Source: Dongia deserti (GTDB taxonomy: Bacteria > Pseudomonadota > Alphaproteobacteria > Dongiales > Dongiaceae). Taken from it: DNA of 64,000 bases. The notes beneath the pieces were generated by a model. The model was not told where the DNA came from, did not search any database, and saw only the letters and a list, made by a program, of their open reading frames with translations. The stretch is from assembly GCF_003574735.1 (NCBI RefSeq), contig NZ_QORW01000008.1:186001-250000 (forward strand). The letters are read 5' to 3'. The number at the start of each line of letters is the position of its first letter. The first letter of the stretch is position 1. Below are positions 54,765 through 63,126 of this stretch, piece by piece. Made by a program: the position numbers and the translations under genes.

Positions 54765-56465
54765 ATGAACAAATATCGGAAGAATGAGATCACGTCGAAC
54801 GCTCAGTCGCTGCTCACCACGAGCCGGCGTCGCCTGCTGGCGCTCGGCGCATCGGCTGGCGCCCTGGCCTGGGCCGGACCGAAGGCGGGCTGGATCGCGT
54901 CCGCCGAGGCTGCGACGCCGCCGTCCAAGCCAACCGGCCAGGCCGTCATCGGGTTGTCGCAGGAGCCGACCGTGTTCCTGCCGCTGCTCGCCCATATCGA
55001 GGTGGACGAGGGCGTCTATTTCAATCTCTTCAGCGCGCTCTGGCGGGTCGATGAGCAGGGCAACTTTCAGCCCGACCTGGTCGCCGAGGTGCCGACGGTG
55101 GAGAATGGCGGCATCTCCGCGGACGGATTGCAGTGGCATCTGAAGCTCAACCCGAAGGCCAAGTGGCATGACGGCACGCCGTTCAATGCCGACGACGTGA
55201 AGTTCAACATCGAGCTCATCCAGAACCCGAAATTCCTGGCCGGCCGCCGCGCCGGCATTGACCTCATCGAGGACGTCAAGGTCGTCAGTCCGACCGAGGT
55301 GACCTTCAAGCTGAAGAAGCCTTATGCGCCGCTGCCCTCGATCCTGTCGTGGACCTTCCTGGTGCCGAAGCATCTGCTGGAGAAGGCGAGCGACATCAAC
55401 AAACCACAAGATTTCCTCGCGCATCCGGTAGGCACCGGAGCGTTCAAGTGGGTCGAGCGCGTGCCAGGAGATCACATCACGCTCACGGCCGCGGACTCCT
55501 ATCACGGAACCGGCCCCTATCTCGAGAAGCTGATCTTCAAGTACGTGCCTGAGCTGACGGTGCTCTATACCCAATTCCAGACCGGCGACGTCGACTATGT
55601 CGGCATTCAGGGCATCACGCCGGATCACTACGAGGAAGCGAAGACGCTGCCGGATCGGCACGTGACGCCGGTGCCGCAGCCCTTCATCGAGAATATCGCC
55701 TTCAATCTCGGGAAGCCGGTGTTCCAGGATCCGGCCGTGCGCGAGGCGCTCTATCTCGCCATGGACAAGCAGAGCATCATCGAGCAAATCTATTACGGCC
55801 TGCCCAGCCAGACGGAATCCTTCCTGCCGAAGCAGTCCTGGGCTTTCAACGCCGATCTGCCGAAGCACGCCTATGATCCGGAGAAGGCGAAGAAACTGCT
55901 CGACGATGCCGGCTGGAAGCCGGGCGGCGACGGCATACGCGAAAAAAACGGCGTGCGGCTCGAGTTCATCAACTCGACGACCGCCGGCAACCACGTCCGC
56001 GAGCAGGCGCAGCAGCTGCTGCAGCAGAACTGGGCCGATATCGGTGCCAAGATGTCGATCCAGAACTTCCCGCCCGCGGTGATGTGGGGCGACAACTGGA
56101 CCAACTCCAAGTTCGATTCGGCCATGGTCGGCATCGACTTCATGATCGGGCCGGATCCAGATTCGACCCAGTATTTTGCCAGCACGGGCATCCCGGCCAA
56201 GGGCGGCGGCGGCGACAACACCACGCAATATGCCAATGCGGAGGTGGACAAGTTACTGGCGGAGGGCGCTTCGACCGTGGACGTCGCCAAGCGCAAGGCC
56301 GCCTATCTGAAGATGCAGGAGCTGACACGGAAGGACTTGCCCTACCTGCCGATCTTCCAGTACGCGATGGTGCAGGGCGTGAAGGGCAAGCTGGAAGGCT
56401 TTACCCCGAACGTCAACGTCCAGGAGAATTGCTGGAACGCCTACACTTGGTACTGGGCGAGCTGA
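54765..56465 (+). CDS. Peptide-type ABC substrate-binding protein with Tat signal
   Basis: A 566-aa SBP family 5 protein. The N-terminus has a Tat-type signal 'SRRRLLALGASAGALAWAG' (about residues 20-38), preceded by a basic stretch, with cleavage near 'AEA-ATPP'. 'IGLSQEPTVFLPLLAHIEVD', 'WHLKLNPKAKWHDGTPFNAD' and 'AVREALYLAMDKQSIIEQIY' are family landmarks. GGGAGA six bases before this ATG favours it over the one two codons upstream. It starts the BCDF transporter set of the second operon. Confidence 0.93.
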   Translation: MNKYRKNEITSNAQSLLTTSRRRLLALGASAGALAWAGPKAGWIASAEAATPPSKPTGQAVIGLSQEPTVFLPLLAHIEVDEGVYFNLFSALWRVDEQGNFQPDLVAEVPTVENGGISADGLQWHLKLNPKAKWHDGTPFNADDVKFNIELIQNPKFLAGRRAGIDLIEDVKVVSPTEVTFKLKKPYAPLPSILSWTFLVPKHLLEKASDINKPQDFLAHPVGTGAFKWVERVPGDHITLTAADSYHGTGPYLEKLIFKYVPELTVLYTQFQTGDVDYVGIQGITPDHYEEAKTLPDRHVTPVPQPFIENIAFNLGKPVFQDPAVREALYLAMDKQSIIEQIYYGLPSQTESFLPKQSWAFNADLPKHAYDPEKAKKLLDDAGWKPGGDGIREKNGVRLEFINSTTAGNHVREQAQQLLQQNWADIGAKMSIQNFPPAVMWGDNWTNSKFDSAMVGIDFMIGPDPDSTQYFASTGIPAKGGGGDNTTQYANAEVDKLLAEGASTVDVAKRKAAYLKMQELTRKDLPYLPIFQYAMVQGVKGKLEGFTPNVNVQENCWNAYTWYWAS

Positions 56466-56543
56466 CGGCATAGCGTTGCGAGGGCGTTCGACAGGTCTCC
56501 AGCGAGACGGTCGGGCGCCCATCGACCTCTTTTGGAGAACGCA

Positions 56544-57497
56544 ATGGCGAATTTCCTGTTCGGCCGCCTGCTGCAGAGCCTCGTGCTCCTGCTCATCGTC
56601 TCGGTGATCGGCTTCGCCGTGTTGCATCTGGCACCCGGCGGACCGCTGGCGCAGTTCGCGCTCGTCCCCGGCCTCTCCAAGGAGGATCTCGCGCGTATGG
56701 CGCATGAGATGGGCCTCGATCGCCCGCTGCCAGTGCAGTATTGGGAATGGCTGACCCGCCTGCTCGGCGGCGACTGGGGCCATTCCTACCGCGACAACCG
56801 GCCGGTCCTCGATGTGATCGCCGGGCGCCTGCCGGCGACGTTGGAGCTGATGGGGGCGGCCATCCTGATCTCCGTCCTGGTCGGCGCCTGGATCGGCGTG
56901 ATGGGCGCCATCCGGCGTTATTCGACCTTCGACATGCTGGCGACAATCGGGGCCATGGTTGCGCTCTCAATTCCGACGTTCTGGTTCGGCCTGATCGTCA
57001 TCTACGTCTTCTCGGTCCACCTCGGCTGGCTGCCGCCCGGCAATCGCACGACGGTCGGCGGCGATGGATCCTTCCTCGACTACCTGCATCATCTGATCGC
57101 GCCGGCGGCCGTGCTGGCGCTGGTCGAAGTGGCGATCTGGAGCCGCTACATGCGGGCCTCCATGCTGGATGTGGTCAACCAGGACTTCATTCGCACCGCG
57201 CGTGCCAAGGGGTTGCCGGAACGGACCGTGCTTTGGCATCACGCCTTGCGCAACGCCTTGCTGCCGATGATCGCGCTCGCCGGCGTAGAGATCCCGACCT
57301 TGCTCGGCGGTGCGCTGGTCGCCGAGACGGTTTTCACCTGGCCCGGCATGGGCCGGCTGCTGCTCGACTCTCTCGGCTATCGCGACTATCCGGTGGTGAT
57401 GGGTATTCTGATGTTCTCGGCGGTGCTGGCCCTGCTCGGCAATCTGCTGGCAGATATCTTCGCCGCGGTCGCCGATCCACGCATCCGAATGGCATGA
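56544..57497 (+). CDS. Peptide ABC transporter permease, DppB-like
   Basis: A 317-aa permease. 'FGRLLQSLVLLLIVSVIGFA' anchor, 'GDWGHSYRDNRPVLDVIAGR', and the EAA loop 'QDFIRTARAKGLPERTVLWH' + 'HALRNALLPMIALAG'. GGAGAACGCA before this Met; an extra four codons upstream (TTG) have no site. It forms the channel with the DppC-like partner downstream. Confidence 0.93.
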   Translation: MANFLFGRLLQSLVLLLIVSVIGFAVLHLAPGGPLAQFALVPGLSKEDLARMAHEMGLDRPLPVQYWEWLTRLLGGDWGHSYRDNRPVLDVIAGRLPATLELMGAAILISVLVGAWIGVMGAIRRYSTFDMLATIGAMVALSIPTFWFGLIVIYVFSVHLGWLPPGNRTTVGGDGSFLDYLHHLIAPAAVLALVEVAIWSRYMRASMLDVVNQDFIRTARAKGLPERTVLWHHALRNALLPMIALAGVEIPTLLGGALVAETVFTWPGMGRLLLDSLGYRDYPVVMGILMFSAVLALLGNLLADIFAAVADPRIRMA

Positions 57498-57505
57498 GGC
57501 CGACG

Positions 57506-58384
57506 ATGACAGCCTCACTCGCCCAATCCAGTCCCGCGGTTAAGACCGGGAGCCGTGCCTGGCGCCGCTTCTGCCGGCACCGTCTTGCGCTCTTCGGCAT
57601 CGCAGCCATCGTGCTGCTGGTGCTAGCGAGCGTTGTCGGTCCGTCGCTGATTCCCTTCGACTCACTGAAGATCGATATCCGCCACCGCTTCGCCCCACCG
57701 CCATTTGAGGGGCATCTGTTCGGCACCGATCAGCTCGGCCGCGATCTGCTGGTCCGCCTGCTGATGGCGGGTCGCATCTCGCTCTCCATCGGATTTGCGG
57801 CGATGATCGTCAGCACGGCTTTCGGCACGCTGATCGGCGTCGCCGCCGGCTATTACGGCGGCGCGGTCCGCGTCGCGCTGATGCGTTTCGTCGATGCCAT
57901 GCTGTGCTTTCCGCAGATTTTCCTGCTGCTGGTGCTGGCTGCCTTCATCCAGCCGAACGTCGTCACGCTCACGCTTGTCATCGCCGCCAGCAGCTGGATG
58001 GAAGTGGCACGGGTTGTCGAAGGCCAGGTCCGCTCGCTGCGCGAGCGCGATTTCATCCTGGCGGCCGAGATGCTCGGTGCCTCCGGCCGCTACGTCATGT
58101 TCCGGGAGCTGCTGCCGAATGCCATCGGCCCGATCATCGTGGCGGCGACCCTGACCGTGGCCCGTGCCATCCTGCTGGAAGCCTATGTGAGCTTCCTGGG
58201 CTATGGCATCCAGCCGCCGATGGCGAGCTGGGGCAACATGCTGAACAATGCGCAGCAATATCTCGGTTCGGCACCGTGGCTCGCAATATTCCCCGGCCTC
58301 ATGATCACGCTGGCGGTTTCAAGCTTCAACTTCGTCGGCGATGGGCTGCGCGATGCGCTCGACGCCCGTTTCGATCTGAACTGA
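57506..58384 (+). CDS. Peptide ABC transporter permease, DppC-like
   Basis: A 292-aa permease. 'LFGTDQLGRDLLVRLLMAGR' and the EAA loop 'GQVRSLRERDFILAAEMLGA' + 'SGRYVMFRELLPNAIGPIIV' with 'ILLEAYVSFLGYGIQPPMAS' at the end. GAGG six bases before this ATG makes it the better start than the ATGA overlap four codons upstream. Overlapping or near-overlapping with both neighbours. Confidence 0.92.
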   Translation: MTASLAQSSPAVKTGSRAWRRFCRHRLALFGIAAIVLLVLASVVGPSLIPFDSLKIDIRHRFAPPPFEGHLFGTDQLGRDLLVRLLMAGRISLSIGFAAMIVSTAFGTLIGVAAGYYGGAVRVALMRFVDAMLCFPQIFLLLVLAAFIQPNVVTLTLVIAASSWMEVARVVEGQVRSLRERDFILAAEMLGASGRYVMFRELLPNAIGPIIVAATLTVARAILLEAYVSFLGYGIQPPMASWGNMLNNAQQYLGSAPWLAIFPGLMITLAVSSFNFVGDGLRDALDARFDLN

Positions 58385-58392
58385 GGGGCGCG

Positions 58393-59457
58393 ATGCAAGG
58401 CACGCTCAGCCCCGCCCGCGTTGCAATGCCCGCCGCCCGGACTGCGGCGGAGGCCGTGCTCAATGTGCGGGACCTATCGGTGACTTTTGCCACCGAGAAG
58501 GGACCGCTCGTCGCCGTGCGGGAGGTCTCCTTCGATCTCCGGGCCGGTGAGACGCTGGCACTGGTCGGCGAGTCCGGGTCCGGCAAGAGCGTCACCAGCC
58601 TCGCCATCATGCGCCTCACGCCGTCGGCACCGCGGGTGAAGCTCGGCGGCAGTGTGCAATTCACCGATGGCAAGGGGCGTACTCGCGACCTATTGACGCT
58701 CGAGGCCGATGCCATGCGGGGGATCCGCGGCAATGAGATCTCCATGATCTTTCAGGAGCCGATGACCTCGCTCAATCCGGTTCATAGGATCGGCGACCAG
58801 ATCGCCGAGGCGATCACCTTCCATGAGAAAACAGGCACGCGCGCGGCGCTGGAGCGCGCCGCGCAATTGCTCGACCAGGTTGGAATCCCGGATGCGCGGC
58901 GGCGGCTCTCCGCCTATCCGCATCAGCTTTCCGGCGGCATGCGCCAGCGGGTGATGATCGCGATGGCGCTGGCCTGCAATCCGCGGGTACTGATCGCCGA
59001 CGAGCCGACGACGGCGCTCGACGTGACGGTGCAGGCGCAGATTCTGGAACTCTTGAAGGAGCTTCAGTCGGCGACCGGCATGGCGGTGATCTTCGTGACA
59101 CACAATCTCGGCGTCGTCGCGGAGGTCGCTGACCGGGTCATGGTGATGTATGCCGGGGCGATCGTCGAGCGCGGCGACGTGGTGCCGGTGATGACGCGGC
59201 CACTCATGCCCTATACCCAGGGCCTTCTGCATTCGGTGCCGCGGCTCGATCCCGAAGCGCTGGGCCGCGAACCCCTGGAGGCAATTCCGGGCAACGTGCC
59301 CGATCCGTTACGGCAGCCCCCGGGCTGCGCCTTTGCGCCGCGCTGCCGGCATGTGGAGCCGGCCTGCGAAGCGGCCATGCCGGCGCTCGAGGAGGCTGAT
59401 GGCGGGCGTCAGGTGCGCTGCCGCCGTTGGCGCGCGATCGACGAGGCGCAGCGATGA
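58393..59457 (+). CDS. Peptide ABC transporter ATPase, DppD-like
   Basis: A 354-aa ATPase. Walker A '[20 protein letters not shown]', Q-loop '[16 protein letters not shown]', signature '[16 protein letters not shown]', Walker B '[20 protein letters not shown]' and H-loop '[16 protein letters not shown]', with the C-terminal cluster '[15 protein letters not shown]'. Start with GAGGGG directly upstream. Stop overlaps the DppF-like start. Confidence 0.93.
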   Translation: MQGTLSPARVAMPAARTAAEAVLNVRDLSVTFATEKGPLVAVREVSFDLRAGETLALVGESGSGKSVTSLAIMRLTPSAPRVKLGGSVQFTDGKGRTRDLLTLEADAMRGIRGNEISMIFQEPMTSLNPVHRIGDQIAEAITFHEKTGTRAALERAAQLLDQVGIPDARRRLSAYPHQLSGGMRQRVMIAMALACNPRVLIADEPTTALDVTVQAQILELLKELQSATGMAVIFVTHNLGVVAEVADRVMVMYAGAIVERGDVVPVMTRPLMPYTQGLLHSVPRLDPEALGREPLEAIPGNVPDPLRQPPGCAFAPRCRHVEPACEAAMPALEEADGGRQVRCRRWRAIDEAQR

Positions 59458-60503
59458 CCGAAGCGACCATGGCCATCGCCGGTGACGGAGTGTCGCTGGT
59501 CGAGGCCCGGGCGCTTCGGCAGTGGTTTCCGGTCGGCGGATCGCTGTTGCAGCGCCGGCGCGATGTGGTGCGCGCGGTTGACGACGTCTCCTTCACCATT
59601 ACGCGCGGTGAGGTTCTGGGACTGGTGGGTGAATCCGGTTCGGGCAAGAGCACGCTTGGACGCGCGCTGCTGCGCATGACCGAACCGACCGAGGGACAGA
59701 TTCTGTTCGAGGGGCGCGATATCACTCGACTCGGGCGAAGTGCGCTTCGACCGATCCGACCGCGCATGCAATTCGTCTTCCAGGATCCGTTCGCTTCGCT
59801 CAATCCGCGGATGACGGTGCGTCAGATCGTCGGCGCGCCGCTCGTCATCCAGCGGCCGGAGCTCGACACGGCGGCATGCAGCGCGCGGATCGCCGAAGCG
59901 CTGCAGACCGTCGGACTTTCGACGCAATACGCCGACCGCTATCCCCACGAATTCTCTGGCGGCCAGCGTCAACGCATCGGCATTGCTCGTGCCCTGATCC
60001 TGCATCCGAGCTTCCTGGTCGCTGATGAGCCTGTCTCCGCCCTCGATGTCTCAATCCAGGCGCAAATCGTCAATCTGCTGATTGAGGTGCGAAAGCGGCT
60101 CGGCGTGGCGATGCTGTTCATCAGCCACGACCTCGCCGTGGTGGGTCATCTCTGCGACCGGGTCGCCGTCATGTACCTCGGGCGCATCGTCGAGATCGCG
60201 CCGACTCGCACGCTGTTTCGGCAACCGCGCCATCCTTATACCGAGGCGTTGTTCTCCGCAGTGCCAGTGCCAGACCCGACCATGCGACGCGAACGAATTA
60301 TCCTGCGCGGTGACATGCCGAGCCCGCTAGCACCGCCTTCCGGTTGCGCCTTCCGTGGCCGCTGCCGCTATGCGCTACCCGAATGCGCGAGCGCCGTGCC
60401 GCCCCTCCGAGCGGTTGATGGCGACCACTGGACACGATGCATCCGCGACGATCTGGCACTCGGCTGTGCGAAAACTTCGGGCCGAGTGCAGCCATCTTTC
60501 TGA
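59454..60503 (+). CDS. Peptide ABC transporter ATPase, DppF-like
   Basis: A 349-aa ATPase. Walker A '[20 protein letters not shown]', Q-loop 'FVFQDPFASLNPRMTV', signature '[16 protein letters not shown]', Walker B '[20 protein letters not shown]' and H-loop '[15 protein letters not shown]'. The start lies on the previous stop (ATGA) with GAGG upstream. Last gene of the second importer operon; the region after it decays into non-coding sequence. Confidence 0.93.
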   Translation: MTEATMAIAGDGVSLVEARALRQWFPVGGSLLQRRRDVVRAVDDVSFTITRGEVLGLVGESGSGKSTLGRALLRMTEPTEGQILFEGRDITRLGRSALRPIRPRMQFVFQDPFASLNPRMTVRQIVGAPLVIQRPELDTAACSARIAEALQTVGLSTQYADRYPHEFSGGQRQRIGIARALILHPSFLVADEPVSALDVSIQAQIVNLLIEVRKRLGVAMLFISHDLAVVGHLCDRVAVMYLGRIVEIAPTRTLFRQPRHPYTEALFSAVPVPDPTMRRERIILRGDMPSPLAPPSGCAFRGRCRYALPECASAVPPLRAVDGDHWTRCIRDDLALGCAKTSGRVQPSF

Positions 60504-60937
60504 GGTCGAACTGGGTCGGCGGGTGTGCTGGGCCCGCGTAGCCGCGCGATGTGCCAGTCGGGCTACCAACCGTCCTCGGGTTCAAATGACCGAGCACAGT
60601 CGAGCTGTTTGTGCGTATCCTCGTCGAACGGGACTCGGTTTACGCCCATGCCGCTCAGCGGTACAGGGGGATCGCGGAATCCGAGACACTCTTGGGCGAA
60701 TGGGCCGTAATCCTTGGGATCGCACCGGCCAAAAAGGTCCGACCCTTGTGGCATGCAAGCCTAAGCCGGATTAGTCATTGGGTTGCCATGTCCGCTAGTG
60801 CCACCTTCAGGAGAAGCCGGCATCGGCAGGCGAGGTCAGCTATCGTATCTGAACTGGACTCATGGGAGCAGAGAGAATTCAGAACGAAGCGTGACACCTT
60901 GTGACCAAAAATGCCCGTGGGGTAACGAGCGGGATCC
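60504..60937. other. Non-coding or decayed stretch before the right flank repeat
   Basis: No family is recognisable. One reverse frame (60563-60754) reads 'SDLFGRCDPKDYGPFAQECL', 'GFRDPPVPLSGMGVNRVPF' and 'DEDTHKQLDCARSFEPEDGW', which looks like real but orphaned protein sequence of unknown origin, with no ribosome site. It could be the end of a lost gene. Confidence 0.35.
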
Positions 60938-61318
60938 TTGTGCGGCAAGCTACTCAGGCCACTATCGTATTGACAATATTGACGTTAATTGAATCATTGA
61001 TTCGGCTGGGGTCGGAGATTGGAGGCGGTAAATCGTGACACTTTGTGATCATTCCGCTGCTTCACGCTCGTTCCCATGCAGTATTCTTACAGCACGACAG
61101 ATCATGCGATTTCTTTGTTCCCCACGCATCCAGCTCCGCAGCCGCACGTCCGGCGTTCAAGGATGATGGACTGATTTTCACCGTATGCCAATTGCGCAAC
61201 GTGCCCTGGCTGATCCCTCCTCGATAGCGATCGTAAACCTCTTCGGGAGTGAAGAGCCGATAACGGGATGCATGTTGAAAAGGACGTGACTTGAGAGATC
61301 GTCAGGCGCACGGGACTA
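60938..61318. repeat. Island flank repeat, right copy
   Basis: The same roughly 380-bp repeat as at 40211, in the same orientation, again starting TTGTGCGGCA and ending GACTTGAGAGATCGTCAGGCGCACG. The two copies bracket about 20.3 kb with the two importer operons. Similarity ends just after the GCGCACG shared by both. Confidence 0.8.
61062..61278 (-). pseudogene. Decayed excisionase-like HTH gene in right flank repeat
   Basis: Reverse frame 'SRYRLFTPEEVYDRYRGGIS' + 'QGTLRNWHTVKISPSSLNAG' + 'RAAAELDAW', then an unrelated Cys-rich tail to TGA. This fits a MerR-type HTH (excisionase/AlpA-like): an F/Y-L-T-P-E-E-V helix, R-x-x-G-G-x-S-x-x-T-L-x-N-W recognition helix, and an E-L-D-A-W end. No start codon is present and the end is frameshifted, so it is a relic. 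It is more readable than the left copy. Confidence 0.6.
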
Positions 61319-61444
61319 CCGATGGAGTGGCTGCGCGGCCATTATCAGCTTAGTAGGAGCCGAAGAAGATGGGCACTTAGCAGACATCATGCATGTCGCT
61401 CCCACGGCCATTTTTTAAATGGCGCAGGAGATCGCAATTATAGG

Positions 61445-61837
61445 TTACCCCGGCTTGTCACAGCCGGCACTCAGTTTATTGCCCGTTGGATCGCGCACAA
61501 AGGCGGCATAATAGTTCGGGACAAAACCATCTTCGACACTGCGAATGCCTGGTTTGCCCTCATCGTAGCCGCCGTTGTCGAGTGCCGCAGCGTGGAACTC
61601 GTCGACTGCCTTTCGGCTCGGCGCATCGAAGCAAATCATCGTGCCGTTGCCGTAGGTAGCCGGCAGGCGGTTGACCGGACTCAAGACCCAGATGCGTGGT
61701 CTGTCCCCTTTGGGACCATACCCGATCTCGGTGGCAAGCTCCTTCAGCCGCACATAACCGAGTGGCTTCAGTACTGCGTCGTAAAATTTGTAGCTGGTTT
61801 TCAGATCATGCGCACCGACGGTAGTGTACAACAGCAT
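61445..61837 (-). CDS. VOC/glyoxalase-family protein
   Basis: A 130-aa protein with a single vicinal-oxygen-chelate unit. 'MLLYTTVGAHDLKTSYKFYD' with 'AVLKPLGYVRL' is the standard start, with H10 as the likely first metal ligand, and 'NYYAAFVRDPTGNKLSAGCD' is the typical VOC end. In many relatives a conserved Glu closes the metal site, but here the terminal segment reads N-K-L-S-A, so that ligand is missing. Reaction unknown. Confidence 0.8.
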   Translation of the reverse strand: MLLYTTVGAHDLKTSYKFYDAVLKPLGYVRLKELATEIGYGPKGDRPRIWVLSPVNRLPATYGNGTMICFDAPSRKAVDEFHAAALDNGGYDEGKPGIRSVEDGFVPNYYAAFVRDPTGNKLSAGCDKPG

Positions 61838-62355
61838 GTGGCGCTCCTACGAAGATGTATTTACACTCGAGCTACCGGATACTCACCGGAACCTAGTTTC
61901 ACCAGAACCTCGCCGCCCTTTTCAGCCGCTGCCGCATGACCGCGTCGCTAAGCCCGACATAGGACAGGTCGAAGTCATTCATGGTTGCGTGATTAATCAG
62001 CCACTTCCGCTGATATTCAGTCACATCCGTCGCCTCGGCGATGCTTCGCAACGTGGGCCTCATATTCGTGCAGGATCAGGTGGCGGCCGATGGTCTTGGC
62101 CGCGATCCCGGACGAACCATCGCGGCCCCACCGGTGACCAGATAGCACGGCTGGAAACACCTGGTCGACAGATCGTGCCTACCGGACCGCAAGTCCGCCA
62201 ACAGCATAAGTCACTCTAGGCGTCGGCAAGAGGAACTCATTGCTGCTCTTGTTGCGCGGCCCTCTGTTCACCGCCGGCGCTCATCCCGCTACTCCCAAGC
62301 GCGATTTCAGCGTCGCCACCGGCCAAGAGCGGCGACCGCACGGTCGAATGGGTTG
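61838..62355. other. Gap with recombinase remnant
   Basis: Of the 518 bp only 61899-62063 carries recognisable sequence, a tyrosine-recombinase C-terminal relic. 62064-62355 shows no gene, repeat or terminator I can support; one reverse frame (RDGSSGIAAKTIGRHLILHE) upstream of the relic is open but unidentified. Confidence 0.5.
61899..62063 (-). pseudogene. Tyrosine recombinase (phage-type integrase) C-terminal remnant
   Basis: A 54-codon reverse frame that begins at 62063 with 'MRPTLRSIAEATDVTEYQRK', continues 'WLINHATMNDFDLSYVGLSD' and ends 'AVMRQRLKRAARFW' at TGA 61899. This lines up with the C-terminal catalytic part of integrases: the 'R-x-T-x-x-S/T' motif with the Arg, 'L-L-N-H' as L-I-N-H, and the 'D-V-x-x-x-Y-V' region. 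The rest of the gene is missing. It lies about 600 bp outside the right flank repeat and marks an old integration boundary. Confidence 0.6.
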
Positions 62356-63075
62356 CTATTCGAAGTTGACGTTTCCAATGTCGATCGAGACCAAGAGAAC
62401 ATCCTCGATGGGTTGACGATCGGGGGCGCGCGCATAAGCGCGGCGCTTTGTCGGCAGCCGGATGCCGCCAGCCTCCGTGTAATCCGAGGTGAGTTGAGCC
62501 GCCGCGAAGCCACCAGCGATGGTTAAGGCGTAGTCGTGCCGGCGCAGCAGGAAGTCAGCCCCGAAGAAAAAATCCTGAACAAGACAGTGCGTCTCAATCG
62601 ACCCGGGGAAATATGCGCGCAGCACACTCCAGGTCTCGGTCCCTTCACGCCAGGGCTCCATTTCCTCGACGCGCACGCCGTTGATGGCCAGAAGGAAGGG
62701 CGTCGTGAGATAGGTCCAGAGCGCCGCACCGTTGAAATATGCACGGTGGAGCGCATCCCAGGGGGTGTTCATCTGATGGCCCGCGAAGGAATCACGCGGA
62801 GCGTGTCGCTCCGCCACCAACGCACCATCAAGCTTCTCAATCGCGATTCGGTCTGGCGTGAACATCGTGCGCTGGTCCGGCGCGCCGAACGGCCGGACAG
62901 AGGCGCGTTGCTCGTGCAGCCAGACCGTCATGCGGCGCGGCTCCGAATCCTGGGGTAGACCTTTGAGCGCGAACAGGCCGCCGCCGCTCACGATGCTTGC
63001 CTCGACCTTAGTGTAGTGCTCCCAGCGTTCAATACCGCCGTGTGCGTCGATAACCTTGCTCAATAAGGCGTTCAT
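62356..63075 (-). CDS. Conserved hypothetical protein, LolA-like beta-fold type
   Basis: A 239-aa protein with many short alternating strands: 'HYTKVEASIVSGGGLFALKG', 'MTVWLHEQRASVRPFG', 'DFFFGADFLLRRHDYALTIA' and 'TSDYTEAGGIRLPTKRRAYA', followed by 'DVLLVSIDIGNVNFE'. That pattern of an antiparallel sheet with an 'R.LP..R' turn recalls LolA/LppX-like proteins, but no signal peptide is present and the match is by pattern only. It lies 51 bp upstream of the alcohol dehydrogenase on the other side of the shared spacer, both on the reverse strand. Confidence 0.55.
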   Translation of the reverse strand: MNALLSKVIDAHGGIERWEHYTKVEASIVSGGGLFALKGLPQDSEPRRMTVWLHEQRASVRPFGAPDQRTMFTPDRIAIEKLDGALVAERHAPRDSFAGHQMNTPWDALHRAYFNGAALWTYLTTPFLLAINGVRVEEMEPWREGTETWSVLRAYFPGSIETHCLVQDFFFGADFLLRRHDYALTIAGGFAAAQLTSDYTEAGGIRLPTKRRAYARAPDRQPIEDVLLVSIDIGNVNFE

Positions 63076-63126
63076 GGAGTTCCTTGGACTAAGCGATGGT
63101 GAGGGCCCAGGGTGTGGAGCATGGGT

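Noticed and set aside
54540-56228. A 562-codon reverse frame inside the second binding-protein gene
   Set aside because: It lies wholly antisense to a well-supported gene, has no family motif and is the usual GC-rich shadow frame.
60563-60754. Reverse frame with protein-like sequence (SDLFGRCDPKDYGPF...)
   Set aside because: Reads like real protein but has no start context, family or neighbours; kept only as part of the unassigned gap.
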